A stretch of DNA of 37,423 nucleotides from Planctomycetaceae bacterium (GTDB taxonomy: Bacteria; Planctomycetota; Planctomycetia; Pirellulales; Pirellulaceae). The position numbers were made by a program, and so were the translations under genes. The DNA lies in NCBI GenBank assembly GCA_015490875.1, contig WFWZ01000223.1, positions 1-37,423 on the forward strand, written 5' to 3'. Below are positions 1-9,100 of this stretch, one piece after another. The stretch's first letter is position 1; every line of letters begins with the position of its first letter. A model generated the notes under the pieces. It was not told the origin of the DNA. It did no database searches and worked only from the letters and a program-made list of their open reading frames with translations.

Positions 1-146
1 CTGCCGACGATGTTTTCCAGGCCGAATCGCTGGTCGAGTTGCTCCTTGAGCTGCCGGTTTTCCTCAAGGACGCGGCGCCTTGAGGAAAACCGGCAGCTCA
101 AGGAGCAACTCGACCAGCGATGCGGCCTGGAAAACATCGTCGGCAG
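1..146. repeat. Near-perfect inverted repeat (foldback) at the window's left end
   Basis: Bases 1-69 are the reverse complement of 78-146, with one mismatch (25 against 122) and an 8-base centre (70-77) of which only the middle pair matches. The right arm is in frame with, and looks native to, the sigma-54 activator gene that follows, reading a helical linker into the start of the AAA+ domain. The left arm is the same coding sequence turned round. A 69-base hairpin inside a coding region at the extreme end of a sequence is most easily explained as a foldback chimera from amplification or assembly. A real inversion is possible but less likely. Confidence 0.9.
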
Positions 147-1095
147 CGACTACCGCATGAAGCGCATCTTCGACGTGATCGACAGCGTGGCCGATACCAG
201 GACAACGGTCTTGATTACGGGCGAGAGCGGGACGGGAAAGAGTTTGATTGCCCGAGCCCTCCACCGCAGGAGCAGCCGGCGCGACGGGCCGTTCATCGAA
301 GTCGCATGCGGGGCTCTTCCCGAGCAACTCTTGGAGAGCGAATTGTTCGGTCACGTTGCCGGCGCCTTCACCGGCGCGATCGCTGAGAAGAAGGGCAAGT
401 TCGAACTGGCTCACGGCGGCACGATCTTCCTGGACGAAATCGGGACCGCGACGCCGGGCATGCAGGTAAAACTGCTTCGGGTACTGCAAGAGTTGCAGTT
501 CGAACCGGTGGGAGGAAGCGAGACGCGCACGGTCGATGTGCGCGTCGTTCTGGCCACAAACGAAGATTTGGCTCAGGCCGTCGCCGAAGGACGTTTCCGG
601 CAAGACCTCTATTACCGGATCAACGTCATCAACATCGAGTTGCCTCCGTTGCGGGAGCGAACGAGCGACATTCCGCTGCTGGCCAATCACTTTCTTCAGA
701 AGATCGTGGCGGAAACGGGCAAGCCCGTCGAATCGATCGGCCCGGAAGCCATGACGCTTCTTCAACGCTACTCCTGGCCGGGGAACGTCCGCGAGTTGCA
801 AAACGCTATCGAACGAGCCGTTTTGTTGGGGCGGGGGCCGATCCTTTTGCCGGAAGATCTCCCGCCAGCCGTTCGGGAAGGATATATCCCGCCCGCTGTT
901 TCGACCGGCAAACGCACCCTCAAAGAAGCATTGGCCGGCCCCGAACGACAGATCATCTTGGACGTGCTGGAAGCCTGCAATTGGAACCGCAATCTCACGG
1001 CCGAAACGCTGGGTATCAACCGCACCACGCTCTACAAAAAAATGAAGCGCCTCGGCATTGAGGAACGCCCTCCAACTCGTTCGGCCCCTCGTTGA
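76..1095 (+). CDS. Sigma-54-dependent transcriptional activator (NtrC family), 5' partial
   Basis: This encodes an enhancer-binding protein that hydrolyses ATP to open promoters bound by sigma-54 RNA polymerase. Visible in order are a short charged helix ([13 protein letters not shown]), the AAA+ domain with Walker A GESGTGKS, the sigma-54 contact loop GAFTGA, Walker [11 protein letters not shown], the DLYYRINV and PPLRER motifs and WPGNVREL, then a C-terminal Fis-type helix-turn-helix ([20 protein letters not shown]). The usual N-terminal receiver or sensor domain is missing because the sequence turns back on itself at about base 75. Residues that could be read from an ATG at base 10 come from the foldback arm and are not genuine. 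The reading is intact from 76 to the stop. The input signal and target genes cannot be told. The sucCD genes start 67 bases downstream on the same strand, but nothing shows that they are targets. Confidence 0.92.
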   Translation, partial: RLEENRQLKEQLDQRCGLENIVGSDYRMKRIFDVIDSVADTRTTVLITGESGTGKSLIARALHRRSSRRDGPFIEVACGALPEQLLESELFGHVAGAFTGAIAEKKGKFELAHGGTIFLDEIGTATPGMQVKLLRVLQELQFEPVGGSETRTVDVRVVLATNEDLAQAVAEGRFRQDLYYRINVINIELPPLRERTSDIPLLANHFLQKIVAETGKPVESIGPEAMTLLQRYSWPGNVRELQNAIERAVLLGRGPILLPEDLPPAVREGYIPPAVSTGKRTLKEALAGPERQIILDVLEACNWNRNLTAETLGINRTTLYKKMKRLGIEERPPTRSAPR

Positions 1096-1162
1096 CCCAC
1101 GCCGGAGCCTGTCCGTATAATCGCGGCTTTGACCGACCCGCCGCGAATAGGGACCGCTCGGC

Positions 1163-2362
1163 ATGAAAATCCACGAATTCCAGGCCAAAGACCTGCTCCG
1201 GCAGGCCGGCATCACCGTCCTGAAAGGCCAAGTGGCGAGGACTCCCGAGGAGGCTGCCGACGCCTTCCGCCAACTCGGAGGCGAACTGGCCGTCGTCAAA
1301 GCTCAAATCCATGCTGGAGGCCGAGGCAAAGGCACCTTTCGCGAACATCCCGATCAGCACGGCGTGCAGTTGGTGCGAAGTGCCGAAGAGGCTCAGTCGG
1401 TTGCCGAGCGCATGCTTGGAAACCATCTCGTCACGATCCAAAGCGGCGCTGAAGGCAAAGTCGTCCATCAGGTGCTCGTCGAAGAAGGCTGCCGGATCGC
1501 TCGCGAACTTTACCTCGGTATTGTCCTCGACCGGTCTGTCGCGAAGCCCGTCCTCATGATGTCGACCGAAGGGGGCGTCGAAATCGAAAAGGTGGCGGCC
1601 GAGACGCCGGAGTTGATCTTCAAGGAACACTTCTGCCCGGCTCGAGGCTTGCAGCCATTCCAAGTCCGCAAGCTGGCGGCAAAACTCGGCCTTGGCAAAA
1701 CCGCGCAAAAGAGTGCCGCTCGGTTCCTCCCCTCCCTCTGTCGTTTCTTCGCCGACTTCGACTGCTCGCTCGTTGAAATCAACCCGCTCGTCGTCACCGA
1801 GGATGACGAACTGGTGGCACTCGATGCCAAAGTCAATTTCGACGACAACGCTCTTTTTCGGCACCCGGATGTGGCCGAGTTGCGTGATGAGAGCGAGGAG
1901 GATCCGGCGGAGCTTCGCGCGGCTCGAGCCGGACTCAGCTATGTCAAGCTCGACGGCAACATCGGCTGCCTCGTCAACGGCGCCGGACTCGCCATGGCCA
2001 CCATGGACATCATCAAGTATTACGGAGGCGAACCGGCCAACTTTCTCGATGTGGGGGGCGGTGCCAACACCGAGCAGGTCACCGAAGCTTTCCGCATTTT
2101 GCTGGACGATCCCCATGTCCAGGCCGTCCTGGTTAACATCTTCGGCGGGATTGCTCGCTGCACGACGATCGCTGAAGCCCTTATCGCGGCCTCTCGTGTC
2201 GTCGGCTTCAACGTGCCGCTGGTTGTCCGACTCGAAGGTACCGAAGTCGAGGAGGGACGCCGCATGTTGGCCGAAAGCGACGTCGATTTGATCACCGCGG
2301 ACAGCCTCGCCGACGCGGCGCAGAAAGTCGTCGCTGCCGCCCAGTCCCGTTCGGCTTCGTAG
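1163..2362 (+). CDS. sucC: Succinyl-CoA synthetase (ADP-forming) beta subunit
   Basis: This subunit, with SucD, interconverts succinyl-CoA and succinate with substrate-level phosphorylation in the TCA cycle, in the cytoplasm. The 399 residues are close to the roughly 390 usual for the family. The N-terminal ATP-grasp domain opens with [17 protein letters not shown] and carries the nucleotide-binding HAGGRGKG near residues 50-57, [11 protein letters not shown] near 135-145 and the metal-binding VEINPLVV near 204-211. The C-terminal CoA-ligase domain has [29 protein letters not shown] and NIFGGIARC, all near-invariant in SucC. The ATG at 1163 is preceded by AGGGA about ten bases upstream. sucD follows on the same strand after 45 bases, so the two are almost certainly cotranscribed. 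A long open frame on the opposite strand (1016-3148) is a coding shadow. Confidence 0.97.
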   Translation: MKIHEFQAKDLLRQAGITVLKGQVARTPEEAADAFRQLGGELAVVKAQIHAGGRGKGTFREHPDQHGVQLVRSAEEAQSVAERMLGNHLVTIQSGAEGKVVHQVLVEEGCRIARELYLGIVLDRSVAKPVLMMSTEGGVEIEKVAAETPELIFKEHFCPARGLQPFQVRKLAAKLGLGKTAQKSAARFLPSLCRFFADFDCSLVEINPLVVTEDDELVALDAKVNFDDNALFRHPDVAELRDESEEDPAELRAARAGLSYVKLDGNIGCLVNGAGLAMATMDIIKYYGGEPANFLDVGGGANTEQVTEAFRILLDDPHVQAVLVNIFGGIARCTTIAEALIAASRVVGFNVPLVVRLEGTEVEEGRRMLAESDVDLITADSLADAAQKVVAAAQSRSAS

Positions 2363-2407
2363 TTGACGCTTGCCCGATTCCTTTCCTATTGCCTGGATCC
2401 GACCATC

Positions 2408-3286
2408 ATGAGCATCCTGGTCCACCGTGAGACGCGAGTTCTCTGCCAAGGCATCACCGGATCGTCCGGCCGCTTCCACACGGAAAAGTGTCTCGAGTAC
2501 GGCACGAAAGTCGTCGGCGGTGTCACTCCCGGCAAGGGAGGTCAGACCGTGCTCGGCCTTCCCGTCTTCGACACGGTGGAACAGGCCGTGCGCGAAACGG
2601 GGGCGACCGCCTCGATGATCTTCGTTCCCGCTCCGTTCACGGCCGACGCGATCCTCGAAGCCGTCGATGCCGGCATCGAAGTGATCGCGGCGATCACTGA
2701 AGGCGTCCCGGCGCTCGATATGGTCCCCGTCTACCACACGGTGCGACGCGAAGGTGTCACGCTCATCGGCCCGAACTGCCCGGGGATCATCACCCCCGGC
2801 GAGTGCAAGATCGGGATCATGCCCGGATATATCCACCAGGTCGGCAAGGTGGGCGTGATGAGTCGCAGTGGGACGCTGACGTATGAGGCGGTCTGGCAGA
2901 CAAGCAACCTGGGACTTGGCCAGTCGACGTGCATTGGACTCGGTGGCGACCCGATCGTCGGCACCTCCTACATCGACCTGCTGGAGAAGTTCGAAACGGA
3001 TGACCAGACGGAAGTCATTTTGATGATCGGTGAGATCGGAGGGACGGCCGAAGAAGAAGCGGCCGCCTGGGTCCAAGAGCACGGAACCAAACCGGTCGCC
3101 GCCTTCATCGCCGGCCAGACGGCGCCTCCCGGTAAGAGAATGGGACACGCCGGCGCCATCATCTCCGGTGGCAAGGGGACGGCGGCGGAGAAGATCGCGG
3201 CGCTTCAGGACGCGGGAATCGAAATCGCCGCCACACCGGCAGAGATGGGAGCCGCTGTGCAGCGGGCATTGGAGAAGGGACGGTAG
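2408..3286 (+). CDS. sucD: Succinyl-CoA synthetase (ADP-forming) alpha subunit
   Basis: The alpha subunit binds CoA in an N-terminal Rossmann domain and carries the histidine that is phosphorylated during catalysis. The start at 2408 gives [18 protein letters not shown], which matches the family's standard N-terminus and a 292-residue length (about 289 is usual). An upstream in-frame codon at 2363 would add 15 unconserved residues and is rejected. Visible motifs are [44 protein letters not shown]-like [23 protein letters not shown] and [10 protein letters not shown], whose histidine (codon 247, bases 3146-3148) is the phosphorylated residue. It pairs with sucC just upstream. The stop lies only six bases from the end of the convergent gene at 3293, leaving almost no room for a terminator. 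Confidence 0.97.
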   Translation: MSILVHRETRVLCQGITGSSGRFHTEKCLEYGTKVVGGVTPGKGGQTVLGLPVFDTVEQAVRETGATASMIFVPAPFTADAILEAVDAGIEVIAAITEGVPALDMVPVYHTVRREGVTLIGPNCPGIITPGECKIGIMPGYIHQVGKVGVMSRSGTLTYEAVWQTSNLGLGQSTCIGLGGDPIVGTSYIDLLEKFETDDQTEVILMIGEIGGTAEEEAAAWVQEHGTKPVAAFIAGQTAPPGKRMGHAGAIISGGKGTAAEKIAALQDAGIEIAATPAEMGAAVQRALEKGR

Positions 3287-3292
3287 AGCTCG

Positions 3293-4372
3293 TCAAAGCC
3301 GCCACGTCAGCCGTAGCATGAGCGTATCGTCGAAGGGGTAGCTCTTCGAGTCCCCACGGTACTCGATCACGCGAGAAAAAATATATCCCAGCTCCAACTG
3401 CAACCGACTTCCACCGTCCCACTTCCGCTCCGTTCCCAAGTAGATCCGCCAATCGCGGAGTGTGATGAGGTCCTCGACGCCCGAGCGGCGACGCACCCAG
3501 TAAGTGTTGCCGCCGAACTCCCCGCCTACATAAACCCAGTCCTCGAATCGCTGGCCCCAGCGATAGCGTCGAGCCAATTTGGGTTTGGGGAAGAAGATCT
3601 CCAATCGTGTGTCGCGATTGGGTACCCATAGAAGGCCGCCGGCGGGCAGCATCAGGTAGTCGTTTCGATTCAAATAGAGTAGACCCGCGTACAATTCGAG
3701 TTGATCGGGACGCCACCGGTAGTTGACGATGGCGCGCCCCGTCATGCGAAACGCGTCCGAACCGTACGTGTCGAAGTCGGCATAGACCCCTGGGGCTACC
3801 GAGAGAAAGCCTCGCCACCGCTCGCCGATCGACGGTACCCACATCGCCTCAAGCCACGTTTCGAAGACCTCCGGTGGAGCATCGATGGTCGTCGGCCCGG
3901 CCAGACTGTAGTAGTGGAAGACAGGCGAGACGAGCAGGGGGAAGCGGGGCGTTGGCGCAGGGAGCGCCACGGTGAGATCGGTCTTGACTTCAGTGATGCC
4001 GAGCTCGCCGCCGAGTTGCGGGAGCCACGCGGCAGAGACCTCTAGATACTGAAAAAAGCCGTTTCGGTGGGTCGTCAGAGGTGGGAGGAGTTCATCCGGT
4101 TGGCCGTCGGACCAGAAGACAGCCGGGTCCCAGCCCGGAGGCGGAGGCGGCAAGGTGGGATCCAGCGGCACGTTGGGGCCGACGGCACCTGCCAAATTGG
4201 ACGCAGGCTCCGTCCAAGACTGCCCAAGACGATCGACGGGAGGGACCCCGGTGGGTCCCGGGCGGAACATGGGAGTGGACCGAGTCTGGGCGACAAGCAG
4301 TTGCGAGCCGGACGCCGTGATCAGCCCGATGAGCGTCCACAAGAGGGTCGCCGTCCTGGTTCCATTCCCCAT
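3293..4372 (-). CDS. Secreted beta-rich, probably outer-membrane protein (paralogue of the gene at 4413-5687)
   Basis: This 359-residue protein starts with a Sec-type signal (MGNGTRTATLLWTLIGLI, then SGSQLLVAQ), followed by a Pro-rich linker to about residue 90. The rest alternates hydrophobic and polar residues rich in Tyr, Trp and Arg and ends in LMLRLTWRL, as expected for a beta-barrel whose last strand ends at the C-terminus. It shares YLNRN-Y, a PN..TR..I.FP.PKLA block and the final strand with its upstream neighbour, so the two are tandem duplicates. They are 40 bases apart on one strand and likely form an operon. It resembles planctomycete barrel proteins of the DUF6268 type, but that assignment is from memory. 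No substrate can be inferred. The ATG at 4372 has no strong ribosome-binding site. Confidence 0.8.
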   Translation of the reverse strand: MGNGTRTATLLWTLIGLITASGSQLLVAQTRSTPMFRPGPTGVPPVDRLGQSWTEPASNLAGAVGPNVPLDPTLPPPPPGWDPAVFWSDGQPDELLPPLTTHRNGFFQYLEVSAAWLPQLGGELGITEVKTDLTVALPAPTPRFPLLVSPVFHYYSLAGPTTIDAPPEVFETWLEAMWVPSIGERWRGFLSVAPGVYADFDTYGSDAFRMTGRAIVNYRWRPDQLELYAGLLYLNRNDYLMLPAGGLLWVPNRDTRLEIFFPKPKLARRYRWGQRFEDWVYVGGEFGGNTYWVRRRSGVEDLITLRDWRIYLGTERKWDGGSRLQLELGYIFSRVIEYRGDSKSYPFDDTLMLRLTWRL

Positions 4373-4412
4373 CGTGCCACTCGCACTGACGCTTCGCCCG
4401 TTCCGAACGCTT

Positions 4413-5687
4413 CTAGTACCCGATGCCGGCTCGCAGCATGAACGTGTCGCTGAGTGTCACGGAGTCGGCCGGTCGGTTCACATACAGAATCTCCCGCTCG
4501 GTCACCCATCCCGCTTCGATGAAAGCGATGCGCTTGCCCTTTTTCATGAGACTCTGTTGTCCCCATTCCACACCGGCGAAGAGTCGAATGTCGTTGATGT
4601 CGATCTTGTCGTTGAATCCATCGGGATGCTCGATAAGCCACCATCCACCGCCATATTCGGCTCCCAAATACATCCACACGTCATAGTTGCCGATCGTGGA
4701 AACGTATTTGGCGAGCTTCGGCCTGGGAAAGTAGATATCGAAACGAGTGCGGCTGTTGGGTTCCCACAGAACGCCGAATGTTGGAAAGAGTTTGTACTTG
4801 TTCCGATTGAGATAGAGGACTCCGCCGGTCAGGCGCACCGTAGGGGTCATTTGCACGTGGAACTGTCCGATGCCTTGAAGACGCACCGATTCGCTGGCGA
4901 CCGTGTTGAAGTCGCTATAAACGCCGACGCGCACGCCGACTTCGCCGGAGAAGATGCGAGCCGGGTCAGTCGACCAACCCGCATCGAGATAGGCGTCGTA
5001 GGCCTTGGAAGGGAGATGGGACATGACAGGAGGCTTGGGGCCGTCCCACAAGTGAAGGCCGAAGGCGGGTGTTACAAAAAGGGGGCGGCCGGACCAGAGG
5101 AAGTTGGGCACCGTCATCGTGACGCTCACGTCGAAATCATTGGAACCGAACTCTCTGTCGCCGCTCTTGGGATAAAGCCAGGTGTAACGCACACGCGGTC
5201 CGTAGAGGAGTCGCATGGGAGCGGTCCCATACGCGGTGTTGGCATTGGGGTTCCACGAACCCAGACCGTTGGGAAAAAGGGCGGGCGGCGTTTGCGGTTG
5301 CACGGTCCCGAGTGTCGAGGGAGGTGGAGCGACGCCCGGGGTCGTTGTGCCAGTGGGAGGAACCGTCCACGTGCTGCCGGCACTGGGGGCAGGGGAACCG
5401 AGCAGCGAAGGGGGAGTGGTCGCGCTTCCGCCAGGAGCGTACGGATCGAAGGAGGAACCGGCCGGCGGCGTGGTTGCCTGTGGTGTCGTCGGTGGTGCAG
5501 CAGGAATTGTTGGAGGGGCCGCGGGAGGCGCGACCGTGGAAGGAGAGGTCGTTGCGGGAGGCTGGGAAGGGAGCTGGGCTAGGGAATTGTCGTTGGACTG
5601 GGGAAACCGCACGCGAACCTGGGCCAGCGCGCACCAATGCGAGCCGCACACGATGGCGATCGTCGCCCACAGAATCCTGGTATTCAC
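4413..5687 (-). CDS. Secreted beta-rich, probably outer-membrane protein with a long Pro/Thr-rich linker
   Basis: I place the start at the GTG at 5687, giving 424 residues. It immediately precedes a convincing signal peptide (VNTRILWATIAIVCGSHW, then CALAQ). The open frame continues upstream to 6005, but those 106 codons are Arg-rich, unlike the rest, and would bury the signal peptide. Residues about 30-130 are a low-complexity Pro/Thr/Ala/Ser linker with TTPPAGSS- and APPTIPAAPP-type runs, suggesting an extended periplasmic or wall-spanning segment. The remaining roughly 290 residues form the same beta-rich domain as the gene downstream (YLNRNKYKLFPTFGVLW, FPRPKLAKY) and end in TFMLRAGIGY. 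Function is unknown; an outer-membrane barrel is my inference. The ribosome-binding site is weak. Confidence 0.75.
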   Translation of the reverse strand: MNTRILWATIAIVCGSHWCALAQVRVRFPQSNDNSLAQLPSQPPATTSPSTVAPPAAPPTIPAAPPTTPQATTPPAGSSFDPYAPGGSATTPPSLLGSPAPSAGSTWTVPPTGTTTPGVAPPPSTLGTVQPQTPPALFPNGLGSWNPNANTAYGTAPMRLLYGPRVRYTWLYPKSGDREFGSNDFDVSVTMTVPNFLWSGRPLFVTPAFGLHLWDGPKPPVMSHLPSKAYDAYLDAGWSTDPARIFSGEVGVRVGVYSDFNTVASESVRLQGIGQFHVQMTPTVRLTGGVLYLNRNKYKLFPTFGVLWEPNSRTRFDIYFPRPKLAKYVSTIGNYDVWMYLGAEYGGGWWLIEHPDGFNDKIDINDIRLFAGVEWGQQSLMKKGKRIAFIEAGWVTEREILYVNRPADSVTLSDTFMLRAGIGY

Positions 5688-6104
5688 ATCAAGATCCGCC
5701 CGAAAAATGACGAAACGAATAGATTTGGCATGCGCCGCGGAGCGGGTAGTACCAACTCCAGCCAGGTGAGTCAAGATCACCAACGCGCACCCGCGGGGCG
5801 GAGGTGCACGGCGCGCCGACGGGACCGGGACATCAAGACAGCCAATTGTGGGCGTCGCCCCCGACACACTGCCCGATGGGCTCTTTCTCGATCTGCCCGC
5901 GTTCAACCTTCCAGGCGGTTCGTCCGACTTGCGCAGCACGCTAGATGCCCCGTTCCATGATCTAAAGTTCCTCGATTTGAGCGGTTCCGTAGACCTCTTC
6001 CGCAAGGGTTGGTTACTCCGCCAACGTCGGTACGGAACGGCCTCGCAGTAGCGTCGCGGATGGTTTCGACGATTTCGTCTCGCTTCGTGCGACGTGTCAG
6101 CGAT
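5688..6104. other. Intergenic region with no convincing gene
   Basis: These 417 bases lie between the start of the beta-barrel operon and the end of the giant RHS gene, both on the minus strand. Short frames exist on both strands, but none has a recognisable motif, a signal peptide or a good ribosome-binding site. No clear terminator hairpin with a T run was found for the giant gene. The region presumably holds the promoter for the downstream barrel pair. Confidence 0.6.
5746..5774 (-). promoter_or_regulatory. Possible sigma-70-type promoter for the beta-barrel pair
   Basis: On the minus strand TTGACT (5774-5769) is followed after 17 bases by TACTAC (5751-5746), about 60 bases before the proposed GTG start. 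The -35 box matches five of six consensus bases, the -10 box only three of six. This is a weak guess. Confidence 0.2.
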
Positions 6105-9100
6105 TCAGGAGCTCAGAGATCGGATGGCTTTGATGTAAGTCAATGGGTCGCCATAGCTCAGGAGCGTTTCGAGATGTCGAGCCGTACTCTCGGATACCTC
6201 GCTACCGAATAAGGGAATGCTGACGCCGACAAGAAACGTTCCCTGAAGTCGCAGTGCAGGGCTTAAGGAAAGACCGTTAGCACTCCCGCGCGCCGTTCCC
6301 ATGAACAAGTACGTGCCAAAGCTCAATCCGGCAACAAAACCGACGTCGAGTCCCACAAGCGCATATCCTCCGGCAAGCGCGACGTGTCCGAGGTCTTTGA
6401 GTCGCTGTAGATTCGGCGATTCGACCTCGATGCCCCCGATTCCGATCCCTCCTCCGGCCGAGATTCCAGCACTGATACCAGCAAACAGCGTCGCCAAGCT
6501 TCCGACATGGTGGTGCTGCCGGTTCTCACCCGATTGCGTGAACTTGCTCGACACCACGCCAGTGAGAGCGACTCCTGGGCCAGCGGAAAAGCCAACGTCG
6601 CCCAGCACGAAGTTTCCGGATTGAGCGACTCCCGACAGCTTCGTGGGGCTGGACTCCTGGAAACTGGCAGTAAAACCTTTCCAGGTCAGTGGCGCGAGCC
6701 TTGAGTGGAGTTGTTGTTGGAAGAGAAGGAACAGTCCGCCCAGCAGCCCCAAGCGGATTTGCTGAGCCACGGTGATCTCGGCAAGAAACGATCGACCGCT
6801 TGGGTCTTGGAACGCATTCGGATTGCTCCGGGCGTACAGGTACGGATGAGCGCTCAAGGGTTCAAGCAGTACCGGTTCTGCCGGATCGCGGCCCAAGAAC
6901 CTGCCCGTCGAGTTGTCAAGGTGCCGAGCTCTGAGGAAGGTGAGTTCGGTTTGGGTGTCCCACCGCTCGCCGAGGAAATGCAGCGGGTTCGCGGGACCTT
7001 GCTCTGAGGTATCGAAATTCCCGAATGCGTCGGCATCGTATCGGACGGCGATGTTTGCCGATGCGTCGCTCAAGGCGATGACACTCGCATCGCGAGCCGT
7101 GTGGTAGAACGTCAGTTGACCATTGCGGTCCTGGCTGATGGCATGGACACCGTATGTGTACCGCACCGTTTCTGTTCCATCCGTCCGGTATTCATCGATG
7201 ACGCGCGGCAACGCACCGCTGGGGTCGATGCGCATCCGCGTTTCCTGTCCCCCTTCCATGCGCCTCACGATGTTCCCATCGACATCGTAAGAGTACTCGA
7301 CGAGCGTCTGCGGAGACTGGACACGAACAAGTTGTCCGAGCGCATTCCATTGGTAGCTGGTGGATGATCCATCGCCCTGCGTCTTTCGCACTCGCCGGCC
7401 ATTTGCGTCATATTCGAAAGTCGTCGTGCCCCCATCCGATGCGATCGACAACAACTGATGGTTCATGTCATAGGAGTAGTGCCAGTGGTCGTTGCCGACG
7501 ATCTTGTCCGTCCGGTTCCCCACGGCGTCGTAGGTGTACACAGTCTTACTCATCAGCGACCCACCGTCCCATACCGACTCGCGTACCAACCGTTGATTCG
7601 GATCATACGCGAAACGGCGGACACGTCCACTTCTCTCGCCCGCCTCGATTAAGTTCCCTCGAACATCATATTGGTACGTATAGTCCAGGACCTTGGTACC
7701 GTCACTCGTAAACGATTCGACCGAGATCAATTGATCCACACTGTCATAGGATCGTGTTTCACGGATTCCGTTCGGCATCAGCGTTCTGACTAGCCGGCGC
7801 GCGGCATCGTATTCATACAGAGTCTCCCTGTTGGCCGAATCGATCACCTTGGCCAGGTCGCCCGTTGGCGTATACTCGTACCGCGTCACGCCATCGGGGG
7901 TTGTCACACTTGTGGGCCGGCCCATCCCATCATACGTCCACGACGTTTCTCCTGTGTCTGGATCGACACGGCGTACCAGCCGTCCCATGGCGTCATATGC
8001 ATAGATCGTTTGTTTTCCGTCGACCGTTGCGGACAGTCGATGTCCCATCGCATCGTGCGTAAACTCCTGCGTCGAACCGTCAGCGAACGTCACCTTTGTA
8101 ACACGACGACCATCGTCATATTCGTAACGCGTGGTCGCTCCCCCGAAGTCTGTCTCCGACGCAATCGTCAAGTCGGCGTTGTAAGTCGTCGTGCTTTCGG
8201 AGCCGTCCGGTAGAATGACTTTTGTACGTTGAGCCCGGCCATCATATTCGTATCGCGTGGTGTTGCCCAACGCATCTGTGATCGATGTTAGATTGCCAAC
8301 TTCATCGTAGCCGTATTGCCATTGAAAACCAGTGGCATCGGTAACCATTGTCAGGCGACTAGCGTCGTCGTAGGCGAACAGTGTTTCTGTTCCGTCAGGT
8401 GCCACGATGCGGATGCGATTGCCAAGCAGATCGTAATCGTAGTGGACCTGGGAATGGTTCGGGAGCGTGACATCCGTCAGATTTCCGACTTCGTCGTACG
8501 CGTAACGAGTCGTTCGGCCGAGCGGGTCTGTGATCGACGTGACGTTCCCGGCTGCATCGAACGTCCGCGTCGTCTTATTGCCCGAGGCGTCACGGACGGC
8601 AATCGTGTTGCCAACAGTGTCGTAGGTGTACCGAGTCTCGGCTCCAGTGGGGTCTCGAGTGACGATCAAACGATCCAACGGATCGTACGAGTAGAGAAAG
8701 CGAGGATTATCCGTATCGGAGTCCGGCGTCTCGTCGGGTAAGATCCGCTCAACGACGTTGCCGGCCGCATCGTAGACGTAGCGTTCTCGCACGCCGTTCT
8801 GAGTGACAATGCCCACGACGCGTCCTTCGGCATCGAATTCGTAAGATGCAGACGAGCCATCGGGGCCTTGCAATTGTTCGGGTACGTCGTGATCCAGGCC
8901 CTCAAATGTGAACTGGCGGCCGGCCTGATCTTTCACCGAGGCAACTCGCCCCAGAGCATCGAACGTCTGCGTGTATGTGAAGCCTTCCGCATCCGTGTTG
9001 GCAAGGAGCCGACCTTCCGCATCCAGCGAGAACTGAGCTGTGAGCGTTGTAGGAACGCCGTGGCGCATTACGGTTGTTTGATTGGAGATCTGGCGTCCGT

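Noticed and set aside
1016-3148. 710-codon open frame on the minus strand across sucCD
   Set aside because: It lies antisense to two unmistakable, highly conserved genes and encodes Asp/Arg/Gly-rich sequence without any domain. It is a typical shadow in GC-rich DNA.
4155-5582. 475-codon plus-strand frame
   Set aside because: It is antisense to the two signal-peptide-bearing barrel genes and its low-complexity Gly/Val part is the complement of the Pro/Thr linker.
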